DNA of 64,000 nucleotides from Desulfuromonadales bacterium (GCA_014860225.1 JACZKE010000035.1:62001-126000), one strand, 5' to 3'. Shown: positions 50,822-59,730, numbered from the stretch's first letter. Notes: generated by a model from the letters alone, not told the origin. Made by a program: numbers and translations.

Positions 50822-51946
50822 ATGAAACAGCTGAAACATGTCCTGAAGCTACTTACCGGATTCATGGTCCTCATCGCCTTTTTGGGCTTGACGGCCTGCG
50901 GTGAACAGCAACAGGCGCAGGCGCCACAGGCCGAGGCCAAGAAAGAAGAGAAACAAGTCATTGTCTGGAAACTGGCCCAGACCTGGGGATCCGGGTTTCC
51001 GATCTTCGGTGATGCGGTTATCAAGATGGCCGATTTGGTCAAGGCCATGTCCAACGGCGAGATGGAGATTCGCATCGACTCGGCTAACAAGCACAAGGCA
51101 GCCTTTGGCATTCTTGATATGGTCAATGCAGGCCAGTATGAGATGGGTCACTCAGCCTCCTACTACTGGAAGGGCAAGGACCCCAGCACCATGTTCTTCA
51201 CCACCATGCCTTTCGGCATGATCGCCCCCGAGCAGTACGCCTGGTTTTATTACGGCGGCGGCATGGAATTGATGAAAAAAGTCTACGACAAGCACGGTGT
51301 TTATGCCTTTCCCGGCGGCAACACCAGCAATCAGATGGGTGGCTGGTTCCGCAAAGAAATCAACACCCTCGATGACTTCACGGGCCTGAAAATGCGTATC
51401 CCCGGCTTCGCCGGTGAAGTCCTCTCCAAACTCGGCGTCGTTGTCACCAATATTCCGCCGGGTGAGCTCTACACGGCGCTTGATCGCGGCACCATCGATG
51501 CCCTCGAATGGGTCGGCCCATCCCTTGACCTCAATATGGGCTTCCAAAAGATTGCCCCCTATTATTATACCGGCTGGCACGAGCCGGCGACTGAACTGCA
51601 GTTTCTTGTCAACCAGGCCAAGTTCGACGCCTTGCCCAAGCATCTGCAGGAGATTCTGACCATCGCCATGCAGTATGCTGCCTACGACATGTACGCCCGT
51701 TCCTACCACGAGAGTGCAGTTAACTGGGCATCGATCGAGAAAGAGTATCCAGAGGTGAAGATCCGCACCTTCCCTGCGGACATCATTGCCGCAATGAAGA
51801 AAGCCAATGACGAGCTGCTGAGCGAAGCTGCCGCGAACGACGCCACCTTCAAGGAAATTCTCGATTCCCAGACGGCCTACATGAAAATGGCCCGCAAATG
51901 GACCGAAATTTCCGATTACGCATACCTGAAAGACAACATCGAATAG
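50822..51946 (+). CDS. TRAP transporter substrate-binding lipoprotein, TakP-like DctP subunit
   Basis: A 374-residue periplasmic binding protein. Lipobox LTACGEQ (cysteine about residue 24), then a Gln/Ala/Glu-rich linker and the DctP fold. WKLAQTWGSGFPIFGDAV, DALEWVGPSLDLNMGFQKIAPYYYTGWHEPATE and FRKEINTLDDFTGLKMRIPG resemble the TakP/2-oxo-acid branch, in which Trp and Arg contact a carboxylate and a sodium ion takes part. The arginine in KMRIPG (about 195) is the conserved carboxylate ligand. Lipid-anchored DctP proteins are less common than soluble ones. Start at the ATG with GGAGGAG upstream. Confidence 0.92.
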   Translation: MKQLKHVLKLLTGFMVLIAFLGLTACGEQQQAQAPQAEAKKEEKQVIVWKLAQTWGSGFPIFGDAVIKMADLVKAMSNGEMEIRIDSANKHKAAFGILDMVNAGQYEMGHSASYYWKGKDPSTMFFTTMPFGMIAPEQYAWFYYGGGMELMKKVYDKHGVYAFPGGNTSNQMGGWFRKEINTLDDFTGLKMRIPGFAGEVLSKLGVVVTNIPPGELYTALDRGTIDALEWVGPSLDLNMGFQKIAPYYYTGWHEPATELQFLVNQAKFDALPKHLQEILTIAMQYAAYDMYARSYHESAVNWASIEKEYPEVKIRTFPADIIAAMKKANDELLSEAAANDATFKEILDSQTAYMKMARKWTEISDYAYLKDNIE

Positions 51947-51953
51947 TCCGAAC

Positions 51954-51981
51954 CGGGCTCCCGGCTATGGCCGGGAGCCCG
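51954..51981 (+). terminator. Intercistronic hairpin between dctP and dctQ
   Basis: CGGGCTCCCGG-CTATGG-CCGGGAGCCCG, 11-bp perfect stem without a T-run. It sits right after the dctP stop. This probably stabilises the dctP mRNA end or reduces downstream expression, which suits the need for more binding protein than membrane subunits. Confidence 0.65.
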
Positions 51982-52004
51982 ATGGCTGCAAGACAAGGTA
52001 TCTT

Positions 52005-52547
52005 ATGCTCTTGAAACTTGAAAAACTCTTTAACCGCTTCTCCAACTTGATGGGCTGGATCGCCGGTTTTTTGAATCTGGTTATGCTGGTCAACGTCTTC
52101 TACGATTCCATCATGCGCTATTTCTTCAATACCGGCTCAATCGCCATGCAGGAAATGGAATGGCACCTGTTCTCCATAGTCTTCCTGTTCGGCATGGCCT
52201 ACACGCTCAAGGAGGATGGCCACGTCCGGGTCGATATCCTTTACGATCGTTTCACACCGCGCTGGAAAGCCATCGTCAACATCGGCGGCGCCCTGCTGTT
52301 CCTGATCCCGTTGAGCGTGCTGATCACCGAGGGTTCCTTCTGGTACGTGCATGAGGCGTTTACCTCTGGAGAGATTAGTGGCGATCCCGGCGGTTTGGGT
52401 TATCGCTGGCTGATCAAGTCGGTGATCCCGGTCTCCTTTGTCTTCCTGATTGTCTCGGCCATAGGCTTTGTGCTTCACAACATCAATATCTTCAGAGGGA
52501 TCGAAGCGCCGACGGTGCATCACATCGAGGACAAGGCGATCCTGTAA
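52005..52547 (+). CDS. dctQ: TRAP transporter small permease (DctQ)
   Basis: A 180-residue membrane subunit with four hydrophobic segments (MGWIAGFLNLVMLVNVFYDSIMRY, then IAMQEMEWHLFSIVFLFGMAYTL, ALLFLIPLSVLITEGSFWYV and SVIPVSFVFLIVSAIGFVLHNI). The QEMEWHLF segment and the position between dctP and dctM identify it. It lies 58 bases after dctP, separated by a hairpin. Confidence 0.92.
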   Translation: MLLKLEKLFNRFSNLMGWIAGFLNLVMLVNVFYDSIMRYFFNTGSIAMQEMEWHLFSIVFLFGMAYTLKEDGHVRVDILYDRFTPRWKAIVNIGGALLFLIPLSVLITEGSFWYVHEAFTSGEISGDPGGLGYRWLIKSVIPVSFVFLIVSAIGFVLHNINIFRGIEAPTVHHIEDKAIL

Positions 52548-52662
52548 TGCCGGCAAACCGGGCTCGAAAATACAAAAATCCGAGATTCAATGATCGCGTT
52601 GTGCTCGCTGCCCTGGGCTCTCCCGGGCATCCCTATCAAAAAGTAATGGAAAGTCCTCTGAT

Positions 52663-53958
52663 ATGATTGGTCTTGTAATGTTCGGTACCGCCCTCGCGAT
52701 GTTGCTTCTGGGCTTCCCGGTGGCGTTCACTTTCGGCGGCGTGGCGGTCTTTTTTGGTCTGCTGGCCGAGGGAACACAGATTTTTTCCCTGATGCCGCAC
52801 CGTATCTGGTCGATCATGAACAACACTATTCTGATGGCAATCCCCCTGTTCATCTTCATGGGGATCGTCTTACAGAAATCGCGACTGGCCGAACGCCTGC
52901 TCGAATCGATGGGCTTCCTGTTCGGCGAGATTCGCGGCGGCATCGCCATCTCAACGGTGCTGGTCGGTGCGCTGCTTGCGGCATCCACTGGCGTAGTCGG
53001 AGCCAGCGTGGTCGCCATGGGGGTCATCTCTCTGCCGGTCATGCTCAAGCACAATTACGACAAACGACTGGCAACCGGCGCAATCTGTGCCGCCGGCACC
53101 CTGGGGCAGATCATCCCGCCTTCAATCGTCCTGATCATTCTCGGCGATGTCTTTCAGGAGCCGGTCGGTGACCTGTTCAAGGCTGCACTCTGGCCGGGGC
53201 TGTCGCTGGTCGCCTTCTATGTCGCTTACATTGTCATCATCACCATCATCAGAAAGGACCTGGCGCCACCGGTCCGCCTCGCAGCATCGAGCGGCACCAA
53301 GAAGCAGCAGATAGGCCACGCCCTCAAGGCGATCGTACCACCGCTGGTCCTTATCGTCCTGGTACTCGGTTCAATCCTGACCGGAGTGGCGACACCGACC
53401 GAATCGTCTTCGGTAGGTGGCATCGGTGCCATTGTCCTGGCTCTGCTCTACCAGCAGTTCTCATTCCGCATGCTCTGGGATAGCTCTCTGGAGACAATCA
53501 AGATCAGCGCCATGGTGTTCGCCATCCTGATCGGCGCCACCGCTTTCTCGATGGTATTCACCTACACCGGCGGCGACTGGATTGTTGAGCAATTCATGAT
53601 GGGCCTGCCGGGCGAGAAATGGGGCTTCATAATCCTTTCCATGTTGCTCATCATGATTCTCGGCTTTTTCATCGACTTCGTTGAAATCTCCTACATCATC
53701 GTGCCGATTCTGGCACCGATTGCGGCTAACCTCGGCATTAACCCGGTCTGGTACGCCATCCTCGTGGCCATGAACCTGCAGACATCGTTTTTGACTCCGC
53801 CCTTCGGTTTCAGCCTCTTCTACCTGAAAGGTGTCGCTCCACCCGAAGTGCGAACCATGGATATCTACTACGGTGTCTTGCCTTTTATCGTTTTGCAGGT
53901 AATCGTGCTCGGCATCCTGGTAATGTTTCCGCAATGGTTCGGATTCTCTTCACACTAA
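52663..53958 (+). CDS. dctM: TRAP transporter large permease (DctM)
   Basis: A 431-residue transport channel with about 12 hydrophobic segments. Family markers: [25 protein letters not shown] near 63, [23 protein letters not shown] near 108, [24 protein letters not shown] near 140 and [22 protein letters not shown] near 330. It moves the bound solute inward with sodium. The next gene (ppgK) starts only 8 bases after its stop. Confidence 0.94.
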   Translation: MIGLVMFGTALAMLLLGFPVAFTFGGVAVFFGLLAEGTQIFSLMPHRIWSIMNNTILMAIPLFIFMGIVLQKSRLAERLLESMGFLFGEIRGGIAISTVLVGALLAASTGVVGASVVAMGVISLPVMLKHNYDKRLATGAICAAGTLGQIIPPSIVLIILGDVFQEPVGDLFKAALWPGLSLVAFYVAYIVIITIIRKDLAPPVRLAASSGTKKQQIGHALKAIVPPLVLIVLVLGSILTGVATPTESSSVGGIGAIVLALLYQQFSFRMLWDSSLETIKISAMVFAILIGATAFSMVFTYTGGDWIVEQFMMGLPGEKWGFIILSMLLIMILGFFIDFVEISYIIVPILAPIAANLGINPVWYAILVAMNLQTSFLTPPFGFSLFYLKGVAPPEVRTMDIYYGVLPFIVLQVIVLGILVMFPQWFGFSSH

Positions 53959-53966
53959 GCTCAGTT

Positions 53967-54710
53967 ATGAATGTTCTCGGAATCGATATCGGCGGTTCAG
54001 CAATCAAAGCCGCTCCGGTCAACTCTTTGAACGGCGTCCTTGCCGCTGAACGCGTACGCATTGCGACACCACAGCCAGCGACACCCGATGCCATCGCGGA
54101 CACAGTGGTCAAAGCCGTTGGTCATTTTAACTGGTCTGGTCCGATCGGTTGCGGCCTGCCGTCGGTTGTCCGCAACGGTATCGCGTGCACTGCAGCGAAC
54201 ATTGACCCGGCCTGGATCGGCCTGGATGTTGTCGAACTGTTGTCGACAAGAACCCGGCTTGATGTCACGGTCCTGAATGATGCCGATGCCGCCGGTCTGG
54301 CTGAGATGCATTTTGGCGCCGGCAAAAATACGTCCGGGACAACCCTTGTCGTAACCGCCGGCACAGGCCTGGGCACGGCTCTGTTCCGCGACAACACCCT
54401 GGTTCCCAACACCGAGCTTGGTCATCTGTACCTGCATGGCAGAATCGCTGAACAAATTGCCTCAGCAGCGGTACGTACAGAGCTGAACCTTTCCTATCCT
54501 GAGTGGGCAAAACGCTTTGACGACTATCTGCATCGCCTCGAAGAGCTGTTCTGGCCGGACCTGTTTATCATCGGTGGTGAAATCAGCAAAGACCACGCTC
54601 AGTTCTTTCCGTATCTGACCATTAAAACCAGGATACTGCCGGCGGCATTGCGCAATGATGCCGGCATTATCGGTGCTGCCGTAGCTGCCCTGCAGCGAGG
54701 TCAGGGTTGA
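53967..54710 (+). CDS. ppgK: Polyphosphate glucokinase (ROK family)
   Basis: A 247-residue sugar kinase that phosphorylates glucose with polyphosphate (and often ATP). [16 protein letters not shown] is the phosphate-1 motif, [17 protein letters not shown] near 35 and [11 protein letters not shown] near 73 match PpgK, and [18 protein letters not shown] near 100 contains the catalytic aspartate. [26 protein letters not shown] near 127 and SYPEWAKR with [15 protein letters not shown] near 190 follow mycobacterial PpgK closely. Eight bases after dctM and overlapping the next gene, so it is a member of the TRAP operon. Confidence 0.9.
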   Translation: MNVLGIDIGGSAIKAAPVNSLNGVLAAERVRIATPQPATPDAIADTVVKAVGHFNWSGPIGCGLPSVVRNGIACTAANIDPAWIGLDVVELLSTRTRLDVTVLNDADAAGLAEMHFGAGKNTSGTTLVVTAGTGLGTALFRDNTLVPNTELGHLYLHGRIAEQIASAAVRTELNLSYPEWAKRFDDYLHRLEELFWPDLFIIGGEISKDHAQFFPYLTIKTRILPAALRNDAGIIGAAVAALQRGQG

Positions 54711-55951
54711 TGTCACTACGTCCTGTCTTACTCCTGCGAGTTTTTATCCCTTTCGCCCTCGGATACTTTCTTTCTTATCTCTTCCGTACCGTGAATGCGG
54801 TCATTGCCCCGGATCTGGTCCGCGACGTAGGTGTTGACCCAGCCAGCCTGGGGCTGCTGACTTCAGCTTACTTTCTCGCTTTTGCCGCATTTCAGCTCCC
54901 CCTGGGAGTGCTGCTCGACCGCTATGGGGCGCGCCGCGTTGAAGCAACCCTGTTATTGTTCGCAGCCGCAGGTGCCTTTATCTTCGCCCGGGCCGAAACC
55001 CTCACGGGGTTGATGCTCGGACGCGCCCTGATCGGACTCGGCGTATCTGCCTGTCTGATGGCAGCGTTCAAAGCTTTTACCCTCTGGTTTCCACCGGAGC
55101 GCCTGCCGTTGGCCAACGGTATTCAGATGATCTCAGGCGGTATCGGCGCTCTGGCGGCGACAACACCGGTCGAACTGTCTCTGCAACTGACTGACTGGCG
55201 CGGGGTTTTTCTGATCCTTTCAGGTGTCACCGTGTTAGCAGCAATCTGTGTGTTCCTGGTTGTCCCGGAAGCGGAAGGGACCCAATCCGGAGAGACCCTG
55301 CGGGAACAACTTGGCGGCATCAGAAGGGTCTTTACCAGCAGAACTTTCTGGACGATAGCTCCATGGGCGGTTACTGCCCAGGCTGCGTATCTCTCTATCT
55401 CCGGACTCTGGTCAGGACCCTGGCTGCGGGACCTGGCAAATTACGACCGCATGGCAGTGGCAAACACCCTGATGGGCGTTTCTCTTGCCATGATTGCCGG
55501 ATATTTTGCTTTCGGCGCACTTGCCGAGCGCCTGGCGCGGCGCAATATTCAACCGATGACCGTAGCTGTGGCGGGGATGCTGATTTTTATTTTCGTGCAG
55601 TGCATGCTGGTCTTGCAGTGGACAGCATTAACCTTGCCTCTCTGGGTGCTCTTCGGCTTTTTTGGCACCGCCTGCATCCTGCCGTACGCTGTCCTCTCCC
55701 AGAGCTTTCCCAGGAACCTCTCCGGTCGAGCCAACACAGGACTCAACCTGCTGGTCTTTGTTGCCGCATTTGCCGCACAATGGGTCATTGGCCTGATCAT
55801 TGATCTCTGGCCTCAGACTGCTTCAGGAGGCTATAATGCCGCAGGATACAGCACCGGCTTTGGCTTGATCATGATGCTGCAGCTCGCAGCTGCCATCTGG
55901 TATTTCGTGTCAATCCGAAGTAAACCAGGTGCTGAGTCCGACATGGCATAA
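54710..55951 (+). CDS. Major facilitator superfamily transporter
   Basis: A 413-residue inner-membrane carrier with 12 hydrophobic segments. The MFS motif LGVLLDRYGARRVEA lies near residue 65 and the second-half counterpart LAERLARRN near 270. The substrate is not evident; the N-terminal FALGYFLSYLFRTVNAVIAP resembles the nitrate/anion-phosphate or hexuronate-type carriers. Its ATG overlaps the ppgK stop (TGATG), so it is translationally coupled to the TRAP-ppgK operon. Confidence 0.85.
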   Translation: MSLRPVLLLRVFIPFALGYFLSYLFRTVNAVIAPDLVRDVGVDPASLGLLTSAYFLAFAAFQLPLGVLLDRYGARRVEATLLLFAAAGAFIFARAETLTGLMLGRALIGLGVSACLMAAFKAFTLWFPPERLPLANGIQMISGGIGALAATTPVELSLQLTDWRGVFLILSGVTVLAAICVFLVVPEAEGTQSGETLREQLGGIRRVFTSRTFWTIAPWAVTAQAAYLSISGLWSGPWLRDLANYDRMAVANTLMGVSLAMIAGYFAFGALAERLARRNIQPMTVAVAGMLIFIFVQCMLVLQWTALTLPLWVLFGFFGTACILPYAVLSQSFPRNLSGRANTGLNLLVFVAAFAAQWVIGLIIDLWPQTASGGYNAAGYSTGFGLIMMLQLAAAIWYFVSIRSKPGAESDMA

Positions 55952-56127
55952 CCCTTCTTTGCCAGGTTTCTCCTATCTCTTCCGTTTCCATCATCCTTCA
56001 TCCTGCTTGTCTTTTCCGACCTGATCGGTTATATTTCACAGCTTAACTACAACTTTAGAATTAATCTGAACCCTGTTGTAAATTATCACACGTGTCTTTA
56101 AGACTCAGGACTCAAGGAGTTTTCGCT

Positions 56128-57396
56128 ATGCCCATGCCGCAATCTTTTCAGGACCGACTTTTCCCTATAGCTGAGGATATCGCCAAGCACTACGGCACTC
56201 CATATCATATCTATGATGAGGCAGGCATCCTTGCTACGGGAGAAAAGTTAAAAAAAGCTTTCGCCGGCGTTGCAGGATTTCGTGAATACTATGCCGTCAA
56301 GGCATTGCCCAACCCCCACATCCTGAAATTGATGAAGACATTGGGCTTCGGCTTTGACTGCAGTTCCATTCCGGAACTGATCATCAGCCGGGAGGTTGGC
56401 GGCAAAGGTGAAGACATCATGTTCACCTCCAACAACACGACCCGGGAAGAATTCCAGGCAGCGGCCGCTGAAGGCGGCAGCATCCTGAACCTCGATGACA
56501 TTTCTCTGATCACCAAAGTTCCGGAATTCCCTGAGTTGGTCTGCTTCCGTTACAATCCCGGCCCCCGCCGAACCGGCAACATCATCATCGGCAATCCGGT
56601 GGAAGCCAAGTACGGCATCACTCACGAACAGCTGGTTTCGGCATATAAACTGGCAATGGGACGCGGCGCAAAACGATTCGGCCTGCATACCATGGTGGCT
56701 TCCAATGAACGAGACTATACCTATATTGTCGAAACGACCCGCATGCTCCTGGACATTGCGCAAATGATCGAAGAAGAGCTCGGCATCCGTTTCGAATTCC
56801 TTAATATTGGCGGCGGCCTGGGCATCCCTTACAAGCCGGAAGACAATCCCCTTGATTTGGACTCAATGGCCACGGAGATTACTGCACTTGTTGACAATTT
56901 CAAAGCTTCTCATGGCTACGCACCGCGCATTTACATGGAGAGTGGCCGCTGGGTCACTGGACCGCACGGTGCATTGGTTACCAGGGCAATCAACCACAAA
57001 AGTATTTACCGTCAGTACATCGGCGTCGATGCCTGCATGTCATCCCTTATGCGTCCGGCAATGTACGATGCCTATCATCACATCGACGTTATCGGCAAAA
57101 CAGATCAAGAGAAATCAGAAATTTACGATATTGCCGGATCGCTCTGCGAGAACAACGACAAGTTTGCCGTACAGCGCAGTCTGCCGCCTATTCAGGAGGG
57201 TGACCTGCTGGCGATTCATGACAGCGGCGCTCACGGTCACGCCATGGGCTTCCAGTACAATGGCCGCCTGCGCCCCAAAGAACTGTTGCTGCGTACCGAC
57301 GGCTCTGTCCAGCTGATTCGCCGCGCTGAAACCAATGAAGACTACTTCCAGACGTTGAATTTCAAGGATGATATTTTGCCGGCAAAAGAGAGCTGA
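56128..57396 (+). CDS. lysA: Diaminopimelate decarboxylase
   Basis: A 422-residue PLP enzyme (fold III) converting meso-diaminopimelate to lysine, the last step of the pathway whose earlier genes lie at 1.5-4.6 kb. YYAVKALPNPHIL near residue 50 holds the PLP lysine, LNIGGGLGIPYKPED near 230 the phosphate-binding glycines, MESGRWVTGPHGAL near 275 the substrate arginine region, and GSLCENNDKF near 340 the dimer-interface cysteine. It belongs to the branch with a long interdomain segment. The ATG follows AAGGAG; the rsmE gene begins 44 bases after. Confidence 0.9.
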   Translation: MPMPQSFQDRLFPIAEDIAKHYGTPYHIYDEAGILATGEKLKKAFAGVAGFREYYAVKALPNPHILKLMKTLGFGFDCSSIPELIISREVGGKGEDIMFTSNNTTREEFQAAAAEGGSILNLDDISLITKVPEFPELVCFRYNPGPRRTGNIIIGNPVEAKYGITHEQLVSAYKLAMGRGAKRFGLHTMVASNERDYTYIVETTRMLLDIAQMIEEELGIRFEFLNIGGGLGIPYKPEDNPLDLDSMATEITALVDNFKASHGYAPRIYMESGRWVTGPHGALVTRAINHKSIYRQYIGVDACMSSLMRPAMYDAYHHIDVIGKTDQEKSEIYDIAGSLCENNDKFAVQRSLPPIQEGDLLAIHDSGAHGHAMGFQYNGRLRPKELLLRTDGSVQLIRRAETNEDYFQTLNFKDDILPAKES

Positions 57397-57440
57397 CAGA
57401 AAACCGGTTGCCGCTGCTTCCGGATATCACGACTCCCTTT

Positions 57441-58157
57441 ATGAATCTCATTTTGCTGTGCAAGGAAGACTTTATCAGTATCAATCGCGTCAGATTGCAG
57501 GGCCGGCGCTATGAACACGCTCGCGAAATCCTCAAGGTGACAAGTGGCAAAATCCTTCATGTTGGGTTGCTTGGCGGCAAAACCGGATCCGGGACCGTCA
57601 TCTCCATCACGGAGAAAGAACTGGAGCTTGAAGTCCTGCTGACACATGAACCACCGGAACCACTGTCAGTAACAGTCATTCTGGCCATGCCTCGACCAAA
57701 GGTCCTTAATCGTGTCCTGCAAGGGATAACAGCGATGGGTATAAAACAAGTGTTCCTGCTCAACACATGGCGAGTTGACAAGAGTTACTGGCAAAGCGCA
57801 GCACTTGAGCCGGCTGCGATACAGGCACAGCTCATCCTTGGCCTGGAACAGGCCCGCGATACAATCCTGCCCGAAGTTCAACTTCAGCCGCGCTTCAAAC
57901 CCTTTGTCGAAGATATCCTTCCGACGATCGCTGCCGGAACCTGCGCCCTGGCAGCCCACCCCGTTTCGTCGCAGCCTTGCCCTGCAAACGTACAGCAGGC
58001 GGTGACGCTGGCGATCGGCCCGGAAGGTGGATTCACGACCTATGAAATAGAGAAACTGGTCGCAGCAGGCCTGACTTCAATTCATTTAGGCAACCGTCCC
58101 CTGCGCGTCGAGACAGCTGTCCCGGCATTGATCGGTCGCCTTTTGCCCTGTTCATGA
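57441..58157 (+). CDS. rsmE: 16S rRNA m3U1498 methyltransferase
   Basis: A 238-residue SPOUT methyltransferase methylating U1498 of 16S rRNA. N-terminal PUA-like domain with RRYEHAREILKVTSGKILHVGLLGG, then the knot domain with ILAMPRPKVLNRVLQGITAMGIKQVFLLNTWR near 90, and the SAM-binding knot loops AIGPEGGFTTYEIEKLV near 195 and LGNRPLRVETAVPALIGRL near 218. A TTG at 57408 is a possible longer start. Probably co-transcribed with lysA. Confidence 0.92.
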   Translation: MNLILLCKEDFISINRVRLQGRRYEHAREILKVTSGKILHVGLLGGKTGSGTVISITEKELELEVLLTHEPPEPLSVTVILAMPRPKVLNRVLQGITAMGIKQVFLLNTWRVDKSYWQSAALEPAAIQAQLILGLEQARDTILPEVQLQPRFKPFVEDILPTIAAGTCALAAHPVSSQPCPANVQQAVTLAIGPEGGFTTYEIEKLVAAGLTSIHLGNRPLRVETAVPALIGRLLPCS

Positions 58158-58183
58158 ACGTTGTCGGAGAATATGGGAAAAAC

Positions 58184-58220
58184 GCCGGATTTACAGCCAA
58201 CTCATGGATAGTCGGACATG
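58184..58220. repeat. ATGGATAGTCCG-family repeat, single-arm copy
   Basis: GCCGGATTTACAGCCAACTCATGGATAGTCGGACA matches the right two-thirds of the copy at 37770-37815 with a few changes; the left arm is absent. Confidence 0.6.
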
Positions 58221-58316
58221 TTCCCGGATACATCTCTGGTATGACGAAATCTTCACCATCCCCCCGGGAAGACCGTGAAAACCTTCGTTAAAACGAAAAA
58301 TTAATCAAAAATAATT

Positions 58317-58400
58317 TCTAATCGGCAAAAAATAAGGATTAGACATCAGCGGTTTGTACCTGTAAGCCATTACAATAATTTACTTTTACTAATTCTAATC
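58317..58400. promoter_or_regulatory. Cluster of TCTAATC sites in the AT-rich island
   Basis: TCTAATC at 58317-58323, its exact complement GATTAGA at 58337-58343, and a second TCTAATC at 58394-58400. A divergent pair plus a downstream copy is a pattern seen at regulator-binding sites. No regulator is assigned. Confidence 0.35.
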
Positions 58401-58520
58401 CTGTAATTAAACAAGATTAAATTATTTTTTTCTAACTGGACTGCCTCTCCGCAAACAGGGAAAATAGATTCAACATCATCGTATAATTGAGAACAATCGC
58501 ACCTGACTCGGGAGATCAAC

Positions 58521-58997
58521 ATGTTCCAGAAAATCAGAGTTGCAGTCATTAAAAGTACCCGCCCGGTTTATCTTGCCGGCCTGATGTCGTCAATCTTTTT
58601 TGCCGTCGGTGTTCAAAAAATCGATGCACACGCTGGATTGCTTGCCCGGCACGCTGTCTACACCGGCATTTTCTTTGTTTGCCTATGGGCAGCCTGCCGT
58701 CTCTTTGCCGGCAGCCTGAATCGTCGTCTTGCACTCGAAGGCGTATGCTCGGAGTCTGCAGGCGACATGGTTTACACCTTTGTCATCTACCTGGAAATCA
58801 TTAAACATGTTGTCGGTGTAAGCTTTACTCTCGGTTGGATTGCCGGTGTGATGTTCTGTTGGGATTATCTGGGACACCAGATGTTTCTTATTCCTGCCGG
58901 AGCCAGTTTGGCCGTATCCATGGTGGCCTTCCTGGTGACCTACGGAATTGCCTCCTTCGTCGACAATCTTCACTGGCCAGAGGCAGAAGACGAATAA
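58521..58997 (+). CDS. Unknown four-helix inner-membrane protein
   Basis: A 158-residue protein with about four membrane segments (VYLAGLMSSIFFAVGVQKI, AVYTGIFFVCLWAACRLFAG, VYTFVIYLEIIKHVVGVSFTLGWIAGVMFCW, and MFLIPAGASLAVSMVAFLVTYGIASFV). I do not recognise the family. It is a single gene with its own AT-rich upstream region and a strong terminator. GGGAG eight bases before the ATG supports the start. Confidence 0.7.
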   Translation: MFQKIRVAVIKSTRPVYLAGLMSSIFFAVGVQKIDAHAGLLARHAVYTGIFFVCLWAACRLFAGSLNRRLALEGVCSESAGDMVYTFVIYLEIIKHVVGVSFTLGWIAGVMFCWDYLGHQMFLIPAGASLAVSMVAFLVTYGIASFVDNLHWPEAEDE

Positions 58998-59024
58998 CCG
59001 TCAACTGCGTATTACTACAATGAG

Positions 59025-59054
59025 GAAAGGGCCGGCTATTCAGCCGGCCCTTTC
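59025..59054. terminator. Terminator after the four-helix membrane protein
   Basis: GAAAGGGCCGGCT-ATTC-AGCCGGCCCTTTC, 13-bp perfect stem between convergent genes, usable from both sides. Confidence 0.85.
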
Positions 59055-59080
59055 GTTTACAGATAAAGACATGACCGATG

Positions 59081-59590
59081 TCATGAATGCCCCAACGGCC
59101 TCAATGGATGAATTGCGCAGAGGTCAGGGATATCGACCGGATCTATAATGACATTTTCTCGATGCACACGAACCACATCCCCACAAAGATCGGTGTCAAA
59201 GCAGGCATTAATCAGCTGGCCACCCACACATTCAATCTGTACGGCACAACCAAGCAATCGGGGGGCCACAGCAGCAACGCCTGGCACACAAGCGTAACCC
59301 AGGTCCAGCTCGGCATTGAGACACAGCCTCCCCTGGCTCATAACTTCGCGAATCTTAACCAGCTCACTCTCGTGTGGCATATTCAAGACAAAATCAGCAC
59401 CAGCCCAGAAACGGGACAAAGACTCGTGGCGGCCGTGCCATGCCGTCCTGAGGCGCGGTCTTTCCCCACCGACCAGAGCAACCCAAGCAGTCACCAGTGT
59501 AATCGGCAAACCACCGACTCCGTACCAGCTGATCAGTCCTGCCGGCAACCAGGCCACCGGGGCTTTAATTCCAAAAGGATGTTCAATCAT
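59081..59590 (-). CDS. Flavin-reductase-like domain protein
   Basis: A 169-residue protein resembling the flavin reductase/FMN-binding split-barrel family: the segment GGLPITLVTAWVALVGGERPRLRTAW (about residues 26-51) matches the usual PVALVTAxDxGxxNxMTxAW start, and FWAGADFVLNMPHESELVKIREVMS (about 61-85) matches the next block. It probably binds FMN and may act as a flavin reductase or flavoredoxin. The gene is convergent with 58521 and divergent from the Rrf2 regulator gene. Confidence 0.72.
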   Translation of the reverse strand: MIEHPFGIKAPVAWLPAGLISWYGVGGLPITLVTAWVALVGGERPRLRTAWHGRHESLSRFWAGADFVLNMPHESELVKIREVMSQGRLCLNAELDLGYACVPGVAAVAPRLLGCAVQIECVGGQLINACFDTDLCGDVVRVHRENVIIDPVDIPDLCAIHPLRPLGHS

Positions 59591-59670
59591 GCAAGAACTC
59601 TTTCATGGTACGATAAAATCAAGTATATGTCATTTCCGGTTCTGGCAAAAGCTTAATGACAACTATGTTC

Positions 59671-59699
59671 TTGACAAGTAAAATAAACTTTACTAAAAA
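59671..59699 (+). promoter_or_regulatory. Promoter of the Rrf2 gene with embedded palindromic operator candidate
   Basis: TTGACA and TAAAAA are 17 bases apart. Between them AGTAAA-ATAAAC-TTTACT forms an 18-bp interrupted palindrome (59677-59694). Rrf2 regulators commonly repress their own promoters, so this is a reasonable autoregulation site; the exact consensus is not established here. Confidence 0.5.
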
Positions 59700-59730
59700 T
59701 TTAACCAACTAAGATTTCGGGAGATTATTT

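Larger units (their letters stand above)
58158..58520. other. AT-rich intergenic island with a repeat and TCTAATC sites
   Basis: 363 bases without a gene. Its left part holds a copy of the ATGGATAGTCCG family (58184-58220). From about 58285 to 58440 it is strikingly AT-rich compared with all surrounding sequence and has three TCTAATC motifs, two of them facing each other. It lies upstream of the membrane protein at 58521 and is probably its promoter region. Confidence 0.55.
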
